Positions 17,363 to 23,903 of a stretch of 39,563 bases of DNA are shown piece after piece; position 1 is the stretch's first letter, and each line of letters starts with the position of its first letter. Both the position numbers and the translations under genes were made by a program. The DNA comes from JAVWHX01 sp036639875 (GTDB taxonomy: Bacteria > Bacillota_I > Bacilli_A > Erysipelotrichales > Coprobacillaceae): positions 1 through 39,563 of the forward strand of contig JAVWHX010000011.1 of assembly GCA_036639875.1 (NCBI GenBank), given 5' to 3'. The notes beneath the pieces were generated by a model. It searched no databases and was not told the DNA's origin. It saw only the letters and a program-made list of their open reading frames with translations.

Positions 17363-17372
17363 GGAGGAATAA
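16122..17372 (+). CDS. PTS EIIC component, Lac/cellobiose family, copy 2
   Basis: The 416-residue protein is identical to copy 1. Here it is the first gene of an operon with the MupG-like 6-phospho-muramidase, which begins directly after its TAA, and it faces murQ. This context suggests that the sugar brought in is a MurNAc-containing disaccharide. The usual MurNAc transporter MurP is an EIIBC of the Glc superfamily, so a Lac-family EIIC would be a different solution. Partner EIIA and EIIB proteins are missing from the window. The last three sense codons (AAG GAG GAA) carry the Shine-Dalgarno of the following gene. Confidence 0.92.
   Translation: MHKFTSFIEDKLVPPLTKFASLKYLQILQKTFVSSMSLLLIGSLFLLVAQLPIDAWTKFLGPDLIAKLTRASGIGTQMFAVYVAAATTYYAIKFYNDKNPDGRQLDPMPVVLLAVGSFMMIQDNPVIDKAAYLGLGFLGPKAVFAAIIIALGTVEIYRFIIKKNLIIKMPKEVPPMIMEAFMSLIPSAIVILFWWIMRYILGIDILNLVLNLFKPLIVAGDSVFGVIVNSFFNRALWFVGIHGGNVVGSVVDPVLRVMDATNLAAAQAGTALPHIASYSFMDQYVWVGLAPLAMCLVTSKSKHLKAIGLLALPAALFNIGEPLNFGVPVVLNPLLMIPSIFAFVVIGILSFAGCAIGMLPIPYLSIPWTVPAPIKAFLGTNADITALIWVVICWIIMFLVFLPFVRALDRQHLKEE
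17361..17367 (+). promoter_or_regulatory. Shine-Dalgarno for the mupG-like gene inside EIIC copy 2
   Basis: AAGGAGG lies inside the last codons of EIIC copy 2, five bases before ATG 17373. In copy 1 the synonymous codons AAA GAA GAG destroy the site. Translation is probably coupled. Confidence 0.85.
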
Positions 17373-18404
17373 ATGATGATTGGAGTATCTTTATATTTTC
17401 AAGATATAAATCTTGATTATTTATCTAATGTAATTGATTGTGGGGTTACTCATGTTTTTACTTCATTACAAGTTATTGAAGAAGAATATGGTGATGTCTC
17501 ACAAAAGATACAAACTGTTCTTGAGTTTTGTAAAGATAAAAATATCATTCTTATACCAGACATTGCACCTAGAACATTAGAAAAATTAAAAATAAAGAAT
17601 ATTGAAGAAATAAAAGAACTAGGATTACATGCAATTAGAATAGATGGAGGATATGGTACTGTTGAAGAAGTTAAGAAATTAACAAACTTATTTGAAGTTT
17701 ACTTGAATGCAAGTGATGTACAACCAAGTTTTATTAAAGAATTGAATGATGCAGGATGCGATATGAGTAAAATATCAGTAATGCATAACTTTTATCCAAG
17801 ACTTTATACAGGACTTGAAAAAGAACATTTGATTTCAATCAATAAAGAATTTAAAAAGAATAATGTTCGTGTTGGTGCTTTTGTTCAAGGTGATGTTAAA
17901 CTTAGAGGTCCTGTTTTTGAGGGATTACCAACTTTAGAATCACATAGAGGTGTAAATCCATATGTAGCATGTGTTGAATTATTAGATTGTTATGTGGATG
18001 ATGTCTATATTGGGGATAATGAGGCAAGTGTTGAAGCAATTCAAATGATGTTAGATTATCAAAAAGATAATGTTTTAACTTTGAAAGCAGTGTTGGATAA
18101 AGAATATGAAGACTTATATAATAAGGATATTCCAATTCGTCGTGATATAACTGAACATATTGTAAGATTATCTTATGGTAGAGGGGTATATAATGATGTT
18201 TTACAAAGAAAAACGTTAAAACGATGTATAGGTGATATCACAATAGATAATAATCTAAGTGGTCGTTATGTTGGAGAAATTAATATTTGTAAAAAGAATT
18301 TGAATTCAGATGGAAAAGTTAATATTGTAGGACATGTATATCCTGAATTGTTAAGTTTATTAGATATGGTAAAAAGAGATACAATTATTCGATTTGTAAG
18401 ATAA
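17373..18404 (+). CDS. mupG: MupG-like (DUF871) 6-phospho-N-acetylmuramidase
   Basis: The 343-residue protein begins MMIGVSLYFQDINLDYLSN and has the DUF871 architecture: an N-terminal TIM barrel (to about 235, with FTSLQV, DIAPRTL and HNFYPR blocks) and a C-terminal cyclophilin-like domain (from about 240). In Staphylococcus aureus the DUF871 protein MupG hydrolyses MurNAc-6P-GlcNAc, the product of PTS uptake, inside the cell. The gene is translated directly behind EIIC copy 2 and lies next to murQ and an RpiR gene, which supports this role. Two adjacent ATG codons (17373, 17376) are possible starts. DUF871 genes also occur beside cellobiose-type PTS genes, so another 6-phospho-disaccharide cannot be excluded. 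Confidence 0.82.
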   Translation: MMIGVSLYFQDINLDYLSNVIDCGVTHVFTSLQVIEEEYGDVSQKIQTVLEFCKDKNIILIPDIAPRTLEKLKIKNIEEIKELGLHAIRIDGGYGTVEEVKKLTNLFEVYLNASDVQPSFIKELNDAGCDMSKISVMHNFYPRLYTGLEKEHLISINKEFKKNNVRVGAFVQGDVKLRGPVFEGLPTLESHRGVNPYVACVELLDCYVDDVYIGDNEASVEAIQMMLDYQKDNVLTLKAVLDKEYEDLYNKDIPIRRDITEHIVRLSYGRGVYNDVLQRKTLKRCIGDITIDNNLSGRYVGEINICKKNLNSDGKVNIVGHVYPELLSLLDMVKRDTIIRFVR

Positions 18405-18436
18405 TTATTTAAAAAGAGTAAGATTGTTCATATTTT

Positions 18437-18465
18437 ATGACAAATTGCTTTAAGTCATGTATAAT
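18437..18465 (+). promoter_or_regulatory. Promoter of the RpiR gene
   Basis: ATGACA (18437-18442), 17 bases, TATAAT (18460-18465). No copy of the TTGAAATATNATTTC operator overlaps it, so the regulator is probably made constitutively. Confidence 0.6.
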
Positions 18466-18492
18466 GGAAATATATGAAATATTGGAGGAAAT

Positions 18493-19344
18493 ATGAACTT
18501 TATAGACTTAGTGAAGATTAAATATGATACTTTAACAAGCAGTGAAAAGAAAATTGCAGATTATATTGTATTAAATAGTGAGCAGTTTTTACAACTTAAT
18601 GCTCAAAGTATTGGTGATGTAACTGGAACATCTGGAGCATCAGTTATTCGTTTGTGTAAGAAGTTAGATTTTGAAGGTTTGGAACAACTAAAAGTCAATG
18701 TAGCAAAAAATAATCTTGATAGTCATGAAGATAACGAGATTGATCCTATTTTGCAAGCAGATGATAGTAATGAAGCCATTGTTTCAAAAATATACTCACA
18801 CATAGATTTTGCATTAAAAAAGACAGCAAGTTTAATTGACTTTAATGTTTTAAGTCAAGTCTTATCAGTTATTCGCAATGCTGATAGTGTGTTTCTTTAT
18901 GGGATAGGTGCATCTTCTTTAAGTGCTTATGATTTGTATCATAAATTTAATCGTGTTAACAAAAAAACATTTTATAATTTTGATGGACATATGAATATAG
19001 AATTTTCTGTACATAGTCAACCACAAGATGTTGCTATTGCAATTTCTTATGGTGGGGATAGTAAAGAAATTTTATTAGCTGCAAAACAATTGAAACAAAA
19101 CAATACACCTATTATTGCAATTGTTGAAGAAGGAGTTACTCCTTTAAGTCAAATTGCTGATTATTGTTTATATATTCCTAATACTGAAAAGCGTGTGAAA
19201 ATGGGGGCTGTAAGTTCTAAGTTCTCTCAAAGCTTTTTGGTTGATGTTATCTATTTTGGGGTCGTAAAAAACAATTTAGACCTAGTTTTTGAACAGTTGA
19301 AATTAACAGCTATGTCAGTTCGTCCATTAAAGGAAAAGAAGTAA
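18493..19344 (+). CDS. RpiR/MurR-family sugar-phosphate regulator
   Basis: The 283-residue protein has an N-terminal HTH_6 domain (about 1-77, with LTSSEKKIADYIV and SGASVIRLCKKL) and a C-terminal SIS domain (about 125-250, with YGIGASSLSAYDLYHKF and ISYGGDSKEI) that binds phosphosugars. MurR, a family member, represses mur genes and responds to MurNAc-6-phosphate. This gene ends the cluster of EIIC, mupG-like and murQ genes. The inverted repeats at 9438, 16002 and 8663 are of the GAAAT-N-ATTTC type that such proteins bind, so it is the likely regulator. GGAGG lies before ATG 18493. Confidence 0.88.
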   Translation: MNFIDLVKIKYDTLTSSEKKIADYIVLNSEQFLQLNAQSIGDVTGTSGASVIRLCKKLDFEGLEQLKVNVAKNNLDSHEDNEIDPILQADDSNEAIVSKIYSHIDFALKKTASLIDFNVLSQVLSVIRNADSVFLYGIGASSLSAYDLYHKFNRVNKKTFYNFDGHMNIEFSVHSQPQDVAIAISYGGDSKEILLAAKQLKQNNTPIIAIVEEGVTPLSQIADYCLYIPNTEKRVKMGAVSSKFSQSFLVDVIYFGVVKNNLDLVFEQLKLTAMSVRPLKEKK

Positions 19345-19362
19345 AAAGAGTCAATGATTTAT

Positions 19363-19404
19363 AAAGCCTAAACTCAATTATTAAGGGTTTTAGGCTTTGT
19401 TTTT
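19363..19404 (+). terminator. Terminator after RpiR gene
   Basis: A perfect ten-base stem AAAGCCTAAA (19363-19372) with TTTAGGCTTT (19389-19398), then GTTTTT. Confidence 0.8.
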
Positions 19405-19422
19405 ATAAGAGGAGAGATAATT

Positions 19423-20199
19423 GTGTTAATTATATATTTTGTGGTTGCTTTGTTTGCAACTGTTATTGGAGCAATTGCAGGGATTGGTGGAGGGGTTATC
19501 ATTAAACCAGTACTTGATTTATTAGGTACTTATGATGCATCTACAATCAGTGTTTTATCTTCCTTTACGGTCTTTGCAATGGCAATTTCTTCAGTTATTA
19601 AACAATTGAAAAGTGAAGTCAAACTTAAATTTGGGATTGCTGTACCAATAGCTATTGGTTCTGTTTTTGGAGGATGGCTTGGTGATAATCTTTTTGGATT
19701 GGTTTTAAGAAATACAAGTGATCAAATCATTACAATTATACAGAATGTTATTATGATTATTATGTTAAGTTTTATTCTCATATATATGTTTAAACAAACA
19801 AAGAAAATAGCTATGCCAGTTAGCAACAAAGTTTTTATTTTAGCAATAGGTGTTTTTTTAGGAACTGTTTCTAGCTTCTTAAGCATTGGAGGCGGACCAA
19901 TGAATATTTGTATACTTATGTTTTTCTTTTTAATGGATACAAAAGAAGCTGCAAGGAATTCTATTCTTATTATTGTCTTCACTCAAATGTCCTCAATTAC
20001 TTCAATGTTTATGTCAGGTAAGTTAAACAATATTCAATTTGATGTATTGCCTTTGATGATTGTTGGGGGAATACTAGGAGGAATTATTGGGTCTCATTTA
20101 CAAAAGAAAATGACTCCTAATGATGTTACTAAATTGTTTAATCTTGTGGTTATTGGATTAATTGTCATTAATATAATCAATATAATAAAAATTTGCTAG
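19423..20199 (+). CDS. TSUP (TauE/SafE) family transporter
   Basis: The 258-residue protein has about eight hydrophobic helices arranged as two similar halves, each with a glycine-rich first helix (AGIGGGVIIKPVL near 20; SIGGGPMN near 155). This is typical of TauE/SafE permeases that move sulfonates, sulfite, thiosulfate or related organic anions. It starts with GTG behind GGAGAG and directly follows the RpiR terminator, so it is a separate unit despite its closeness. A strong terminator follows. Substrate is unknown. Confidence 0.85.
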   Translation: MLIIYFVVALFATVIGAIAGIGGGVIIKPVLDLLGTYDASTISVLSSFTVFAMAISSVIKQLKSEVKLKFGIAVPIAIGSVFGGWLGDNLFGLVLRNTSDQIITIIQNVIMIIMLSFILIYMFKQTKKIAMPVSNKVFILAIGVFLGTVSSFLSIGGGPMNICILMFFFLMDTKEAARNSILIIVFTQMSSITSMFMSGKLNNIQFDVLPLMIVGGILGGIIGSHLQKKMTPNDVTKLFNLVVIGLIVINIINIIKIC

Positions 20200-20239
20200 T
20201 ATATATGTGTAATGTTTTATAATATGCTTTTGATTGATA

Positions 20240-20266
20240 AAGGACGAATTTGGTTCGTCTTTTTTT
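20240..20266 (+). terminator. Terminator after TSUP gene
   Basis: GACGAA (20243-20248) pairs with TTCGTC (20254-20259) around a five-base loop, followed by seven T. Confidence 0.75.
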
Positions 20267-20331
20267 GATTTAACAATAGTTGAGATTAGAAAAATTGATT
20301 ATTCATGTTATGATAGATAATAATTACGCGA

Positions 20332-20362
20332 TTGACTTTACCCTTAGGTCAAAGTGTACAAT
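20332..20362 (+). promoter_or_regulatory. MerR-type promoter of MerR / serine hydrolase operon
   Basis: TTGACT (20332-20337) and TACAAT (20357-20362) have a 19-base spacer. A 21-base dyad (20335-20355) with two mismatched pairs starts at the ACT of the -35, the same geometry as the other two MerR promoters here. Confidence 0.72.
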
Positions 20363-20402
20363 GAGAATAGACGTACATGATACGTTGAAAGGAGGATAAA
20401 GT

Positions 20403-21248
20403 ATGTTATCAATTGGAGAGTTTTCAAATATCTGTAAAGTCTCTACAAAGACACTTCGTTATTATGCAGAGATTGGGCTTATACAACCACAAGAGATTAA
20501 TCCAGAAAATGGATATAGATATTATTCTATTCATCAATTAGAAACAATGTTATTTATTAATAGATTAAAGTCGTATCAATTTTCATTAGAAGAAATTAAA
20601 GGCATTCTTGAAGCGGATGTATTAGAAGATGAAAATCTATATTCTACTCTTATGATAAAAAGACAAGAACTTGTTAAACAAGCACAAGAGATTGAAAAGA
20701 ATCTATGTCAGTTAGACGAAGATTTATTAAACTTAAAGCAAGGTAAATCAATTATGTCATATCTAGATAATATTGATGTGCAGTTGGTAGAAGTTCCTCA
20801 TGTGTATCTCCTATCAATAAGAGATAAAGTTCATAAAGTTGATTTTCCACAAGAATATGGGCGTTGTTTTGGAAAACTTATGAAAAGAGTTAAAGATGAT
20901 CAATTAACGATGACTGCTCCACCGATGGTATTGTTTCATGATGAAGAATTTACTCCATATGGATTAGATACAGAATTTGCTATACCTGTTAAAGAATATG
21001 CTACTGGAACAAGAGATTTCTCTCCTGGACTATGTTTAAAAACAGTCTTGAAAGGTTCTTATTCTCAATTGTCTTCTGTCTATATTAAACAACGAGAGTG
21101 GGCGGAAAAAGAAGGTTATAAATCTAGTAGTGCCTTATATGAAGTTTATATCAATGACCCAAGTAGTGTCACATCAGAAAATGAATTGATAACTGAAGTT
21201 TATTATCCTGTAAAAAAAATAACTGTTCATAAAAAAGGAAATGAGTAG
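20403..21248 (+). CDS. MerR-family regulator with GyrI-like domain
   Basis: The 281-residue protein has the MerR DNA-binding fold at 1-70 (SIGEFSNICKVSTKTLRYYAEIGLI, then NGYRYYSIHQL), a coiled coil (about 75-115) and a GyrI-like effector domain (about 125-270). It is of the multidrug- or stress-sensing BmrR/Rob type. Its own promoter has the stretched spacer, so it is likely self-activated. The serine hydrolase gene follows after 9-24 bases, so both are co-transcribed and the hydrolase is the probable target. GGAGG precedes ATG 20403. Confidence 0.88.
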   Translation: MLSIGEFSNICKVSTKTLRYYAEIGLIQPQEINPENGYRYYSIHQLETMLFINRLKSYQFSLEEIKGILEADVLEDENLYSTLMIKRQELVKQAQEIEKNLCQLDEDLLNLKQGKSIMSYLDNIDVQLVEVPHVYLLSIRDKVHKVDFPQEYGRCFGKLMKRVKDDQLTMTAPPMVLFHDEEFTPYGLDTEFAIPVKEYATGTRDFSPGLCLKTVLKGSYSQLSSVYIKQREWAEKEGYKSSSALYEVYINDPSSVTSENELITEVYYPVKKITVHKKGNE

Positions 21249-21272
21249 TTAAATTAAATGGAGAATAATAAT

Positions 21273-22250
21273 ATGAATAAAAGTAAATTACATGATTTTA
21301 TTAAGGAACACCAACCTAACATCTGCCAAATATCATGTTATAAAGATGGTAAAGAAGTTTATTCTGATGAATGGAATGATTACAAGAAAACTGATACTTG
21401 CCATGTTATGTCAGCAACAAAAAGTATAGTTGCATTACTTGTTGGTATAGCAATTGATAAAGGATTTATAAAAAGTGTTGAACAACCAGTTTTAGATTTC
21501 TTTCCTGATTATAAGATAAAAAGGGGAGAAAAGACGATACAAAAGGTCACTATCAAACATCTATTAACAATGACTGCTCCATATAAATATAAGTATGAAC
21601 CATGGACTCGAATCTGTTCAAGTGATGACTGGACAATTGCAGCATTAGACTTCTTGGGTGGTAGAAAAGGTTTGACTGGTGAATTTAAGTATTCAACTTT
21701 AGGGATACATATATTAACTGGAATTATCTCTCAAACAAGTGGTCTTAAGATTGTTGACTTTGCGAATAAGTATTTATTTGAACCGATTGGAGTACAAAAA
21801 CATATAAACTACTTGGCTGAAACTGCCCAAGAACATAAACATTTTACAATGTGTAAAGATCCAAAAGAAAATGTATGGTTCTGTGATCAACAAGGGATAG
21901 GTGCAGCAGGATATGGCTTATGTCTTTCGGCTATAGATATGGCGAAGATAGGACAGCTTTGTCTAGATAAAGGAATTCATAAAGGGAAACAAATTGTATC
22001 ATCTCAGTGGATTGAACAAATAACACAACCAAATTATAAGTGTGGAAAAGAATTTGGAAATATGTCTTATGGATATCTTTGGTGGATTATAGATGAACAT
22101 ATTTATGCAGCTATTGGCAATAGTGGTAATGTTATATATGTGAATCAATCTAAAAATATAGTTATAGCAGTGACATCTTATTTTAAACCAACAATTTTTG
22201 ATCGCGTTGATTTTATAAAAGAATATATTGAGCTATTACTTGATTGTTAA
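21273..22250 (+). CDS. Serine hydrolase, class C beta-lactamase / penicillin-binding fold
   Basis: The protein has the serine beta-lactamase fold: SATKS (SxxK catalytic pair, about 48-52), a YSTLG segment in the YxN position and a GNSGN segment near the C-terminus in the place of the KTG-like motif. No signal peptide is seen, so it is probably cytoplasmic. Esterase or peptidase activity is likelier than penicillin hydrolysis. An in-frame ATG at 21258 would add five residues, but TGGAGA at 21259-21264 sits eight bases before ATG 21273, which I prefer (325 residues). It follows a MerR gene with which it forms an operon. Confidence 0.82.
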   Translation: MNKSKLHDFIKEHQPNICQISCYKDGKEVYSDEWNDYKKTDTCHVMSATKSIVALLVGIAIDKGFIKSVEQPVLDFFPDYKIKRGEKTIQKVTIKHLLTMTAPYKYKYEPWTRICSSDDWTIAALDFLGGRKGLTGEFKYSTLGIHILTGIISQTSGLKIVDFANKYLFEPIGVQKHINYLAETAQEHKHFTMCKDPKENVWFCDQQGIGAAGYGLCLSAIDMAKIGQLCLDKGIHKGKQIVSSQWIEQITQPNYKCGKEFGNMSYGYLWWIIDEHIYAAIGNSGNVIYVNQSKNIVIAVTSYFKPTIFDRVDFIKEYIELLLDC

Positions 22251-22261
22251 AAAGTATAATA

Positions 22262-22298
22262 AAAGAAGACTTCTAGATGAATTTCAGAAGTCTTCTTT
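22262..22298. terminator. Bidirectional terminator, serine hydrolase / flavodoxin
   Basis: A perfect 13-base stem (22262-22274 with 22286-22298) around an 11-base loop between two converging genes. Confidence 0.8.
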
Positions 22299-22302
22299 GT
22301 AT

Positions 22303-22791
22303 CTAATGAAATTGTTTAATTAATTGGCTTAGTTTTTCTAAGTCTTGGCTATTGGGATGAGATAAAGCATTATCAAAGTTAACAATTAATGAATCAAATT
22401 TACCAGGATTACTATTTGCCATCTGTTCATAACGTTGACGCACGGTCATAGGCATCTTGCCTTGACACATATATGTTTCAATTATAACGTTGGATTCATC
22501 TATATATTTTTTTACATTATCTAATATTTTATCAAAATATTCCTGACTACCACCAAATCCTGCAGTTCCAAATAAGAATATCTTTCTATCTTTTAATGTT
22601 TTTAAATAAGTGGCTAATTCTTCACTACAATTTCCTTTATCAGTACAAAATCCAATAAATAATAATTCTGATTCAGTATCATGGATTGTTCCAAAATACT
22701 CACAATCTTCTTTTGGTAATTGGTTTAAAATTGTTTGAGCAAGTAATTTTGTATTTCCTGTATAACTGTTATAAATAATTGAATATTTCAT
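22303..22791 (-). CDS. Flavodoxin-like protein
   Basis: The 162-residue protein starts with the FMN phosphate loop YSIIYNSYTGNTKLLAQ (TGNT in place of TGNTE) and has a FLFGTAGFGG segment for the second flavin loop, so it should bind FMN and act in electron transfer. It differs from classic flavodoxin in its C-terminal helix (MTVRQRYEQMANSNPGKFD). It is co-transcribed with a MarR gene one base upstream. This MarR-flavodoxin pairing resembles bilQ-bilS of gut bilirubin reducers, but no old-yellow-enzyme reductase (bilR) is in the window, so that link is tentative. Confidence 0.8.
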   Translation of the reverse strand: MKYSIIYNSYTGNTKLLAQTILNQLPKEDCEYFGTIHDTESELLFIGFCTDKGNCSEELATYLKTLKDRKIFLFGTAGFGGSQEYFDKILDNVKKYIDESNVIIETYMCQGKMPMTVRQRYEQMANSNPGKFDSLIVNFDNALSHPNSQDLEKLSQLIKQFH

Positions 22792-22792
22792 T

Positions 22793-23212
22793 TTATATTT
22801 TCTCCTTTTTATAACTGACTTTCTTTAAAAGTGATAATAATTGTGTTTGTTCATCTTTAGAGAGTTCATTCATAACTTCTTGGTCCCATTTTAAGAATAA
22901 ATCATGACTTGTTTTAAAAGCTTGTTCTCCTTTAGGAGTAAGGTTTAAAACATGAGCTCTTTTATCGTGAGGGTTATTTTCTTGTTTTATAAATCCACTT
23001 TGTTGAAGTTTAGAAAGTGATCTTGTTGTATGTCCTGTGTCCATATGCAGTGCTTGTGTTAATTGCTTAGGAGAACAATTTGGATGTTTTCCAACATATA
23101 AAATATAGAAAAGCAAGCCTTGAGATAAATCCATTTCTAACAACTGATGATTACAATAATCAATAAAATCTTTTCTTAGTAAAGTTGAATAATAAGATAA
23201 TGATGGAATCAT
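22793..23212 (-). CDS. MarR-family repressor
   Basis: The 139-residue protein has a winged helix with HPNCSPKQLTQALHMDTGHTTRSLSKLQQSGFI (recognition helix at about 57-75) and the wing NPHDKRAHVLNLTPKG. MarR dimers usually repress and release DNA on binding phenolic or oxidising ligands. The gene is first in a two-gene operon with the flavodoxin, which follows after one base. Two near-identical palindromes cover its promoter (23228-23271), so autorepression is strongly suggested. Confidence 0.9.
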   Translation of the reverse strand: MIPSLSYYSTLLRKDFIDYCNHQLLEMDLSQGLLFYILYVGKHPNCSPKQLTQALHMDTGHTTRSLSKLQQSGFIKQENNPHDKRAHVLNLTPKGEQAFKTSHDLFLKWDQEVMNELSKDEQTQLLSLLKKVSYKKEKI

Positions 23213-23227
23213 AATGTCACCTCCATA

Positions 23228-23271
23228 TAACTGACTAAGTCAAATATATATCTATTAACTGACAAAGTCAA
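23228..23271 (-). promoter_or_regulatory. MarR promoter with two operators
   Basis: Two copies of TAACTGACNAAGTCAA (23228-23243 and 23256-23271) lie 28 bases apart. The minus-strand promoter is built into them: TTGACT -35 at 23266-23271 in one site, TATATT -10 at 23243-23248 at the edge of the other, spacer 17. Binding would cover both the -35 and the start site. Confidence 0.75.
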
Positions 23272-23354
23272 CTAAATATATAAAAAATTTACCAAATCTT
23301 AAGGAAATTAAAAATGAAATAGTCTATAATGGTATCATTAAGGAGGATTTAAAA

Positions 23355-23903
23355 ATGGTAGCTATCATAATTGGGGTTGTTGTTTTATTAATAGCAATAT
23401 TTGTATTCACAACATTTAACTCACTTACAAGATTAAGAAATAAGGTAAAGGCACAATGGGCACAAGTGGATGTTGTGTTAAAAAGACGTGCAGATTTAAT
23501 TCCGAATTTAGTTGAAACTGTTAAAGGTTATGCAACTCATGAAAAGGAAACATTAGATGCGGTTATTACAGCAAGAAATACTTATACAACGGCTTCTTCT
23601 ATGGAAGATCAAATGAAGTCTTCTGGAGAATTAACACAAGCATTAAGTAAATTATTAATGTTAGGTGAAGCATATCCGGATTTAAAAGCAAATACTAATT
23701 TTATTCAATTACAAAATGAATTAAGAGATACAGAAGATAAAATTTCTTTTGCAAGACAGTTCTATAATGATACTGTTTATTCATACCAAAATAAGATTGA
23801 AATGTTCCCTTCAAATATTATTGCAGGTATGTTTGGTTTTAAAGAAATTGCTTTCTTTGAAACTGATGAAGCAGATAAAAAAGTTCCTGAGGTTAAGTTT
23901 TAA
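23355..23903 (+). CDS. LemA-family membrane protein
   Basis: The 182-residue protein has one N-terminal membrane helix (about 2-22), then the LemA core of long helices with NSLTRLRNKVKAQWAQVDVVLKRR...LIPNLVETVKGYATHE and the C-terminal FPSNIIAGMFGFK block. LemA proteins are widespread and of unknown biochemical role; they usually accompany a DUF2207 or TPM-domain partner, as here. Its stop is directly followed by the ATG of the DUF2207 gene. A TATAAT lies at 23325-23330 but without a good -35. AAGGAGG precedes the start. Confidence 0.93.
   Translation: MVAIIIGVVVLLIAIFVFTTFNSLTRLRNKVKAQWAQVDVVLKRRADLIPNLVETVKGYATHEKETLDAVITARNTYTTASSMEDQMKSSGELTQALSKLLMLGEAYPDLKANTNFIQLQNELRDTEDKISFARQFYNDTVYSYQNKIEMFPSNIIAGMFGFKEIAFFETDEADKKVPEVKF

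Noticed and set aside
18404..18492. RpiR operator before its own gene
   Set aside because: GGAAATATATGAAATATT is only loosely similar to TTGAAATATNATTTC and lies after the -10; not enough to claim autoregulation.
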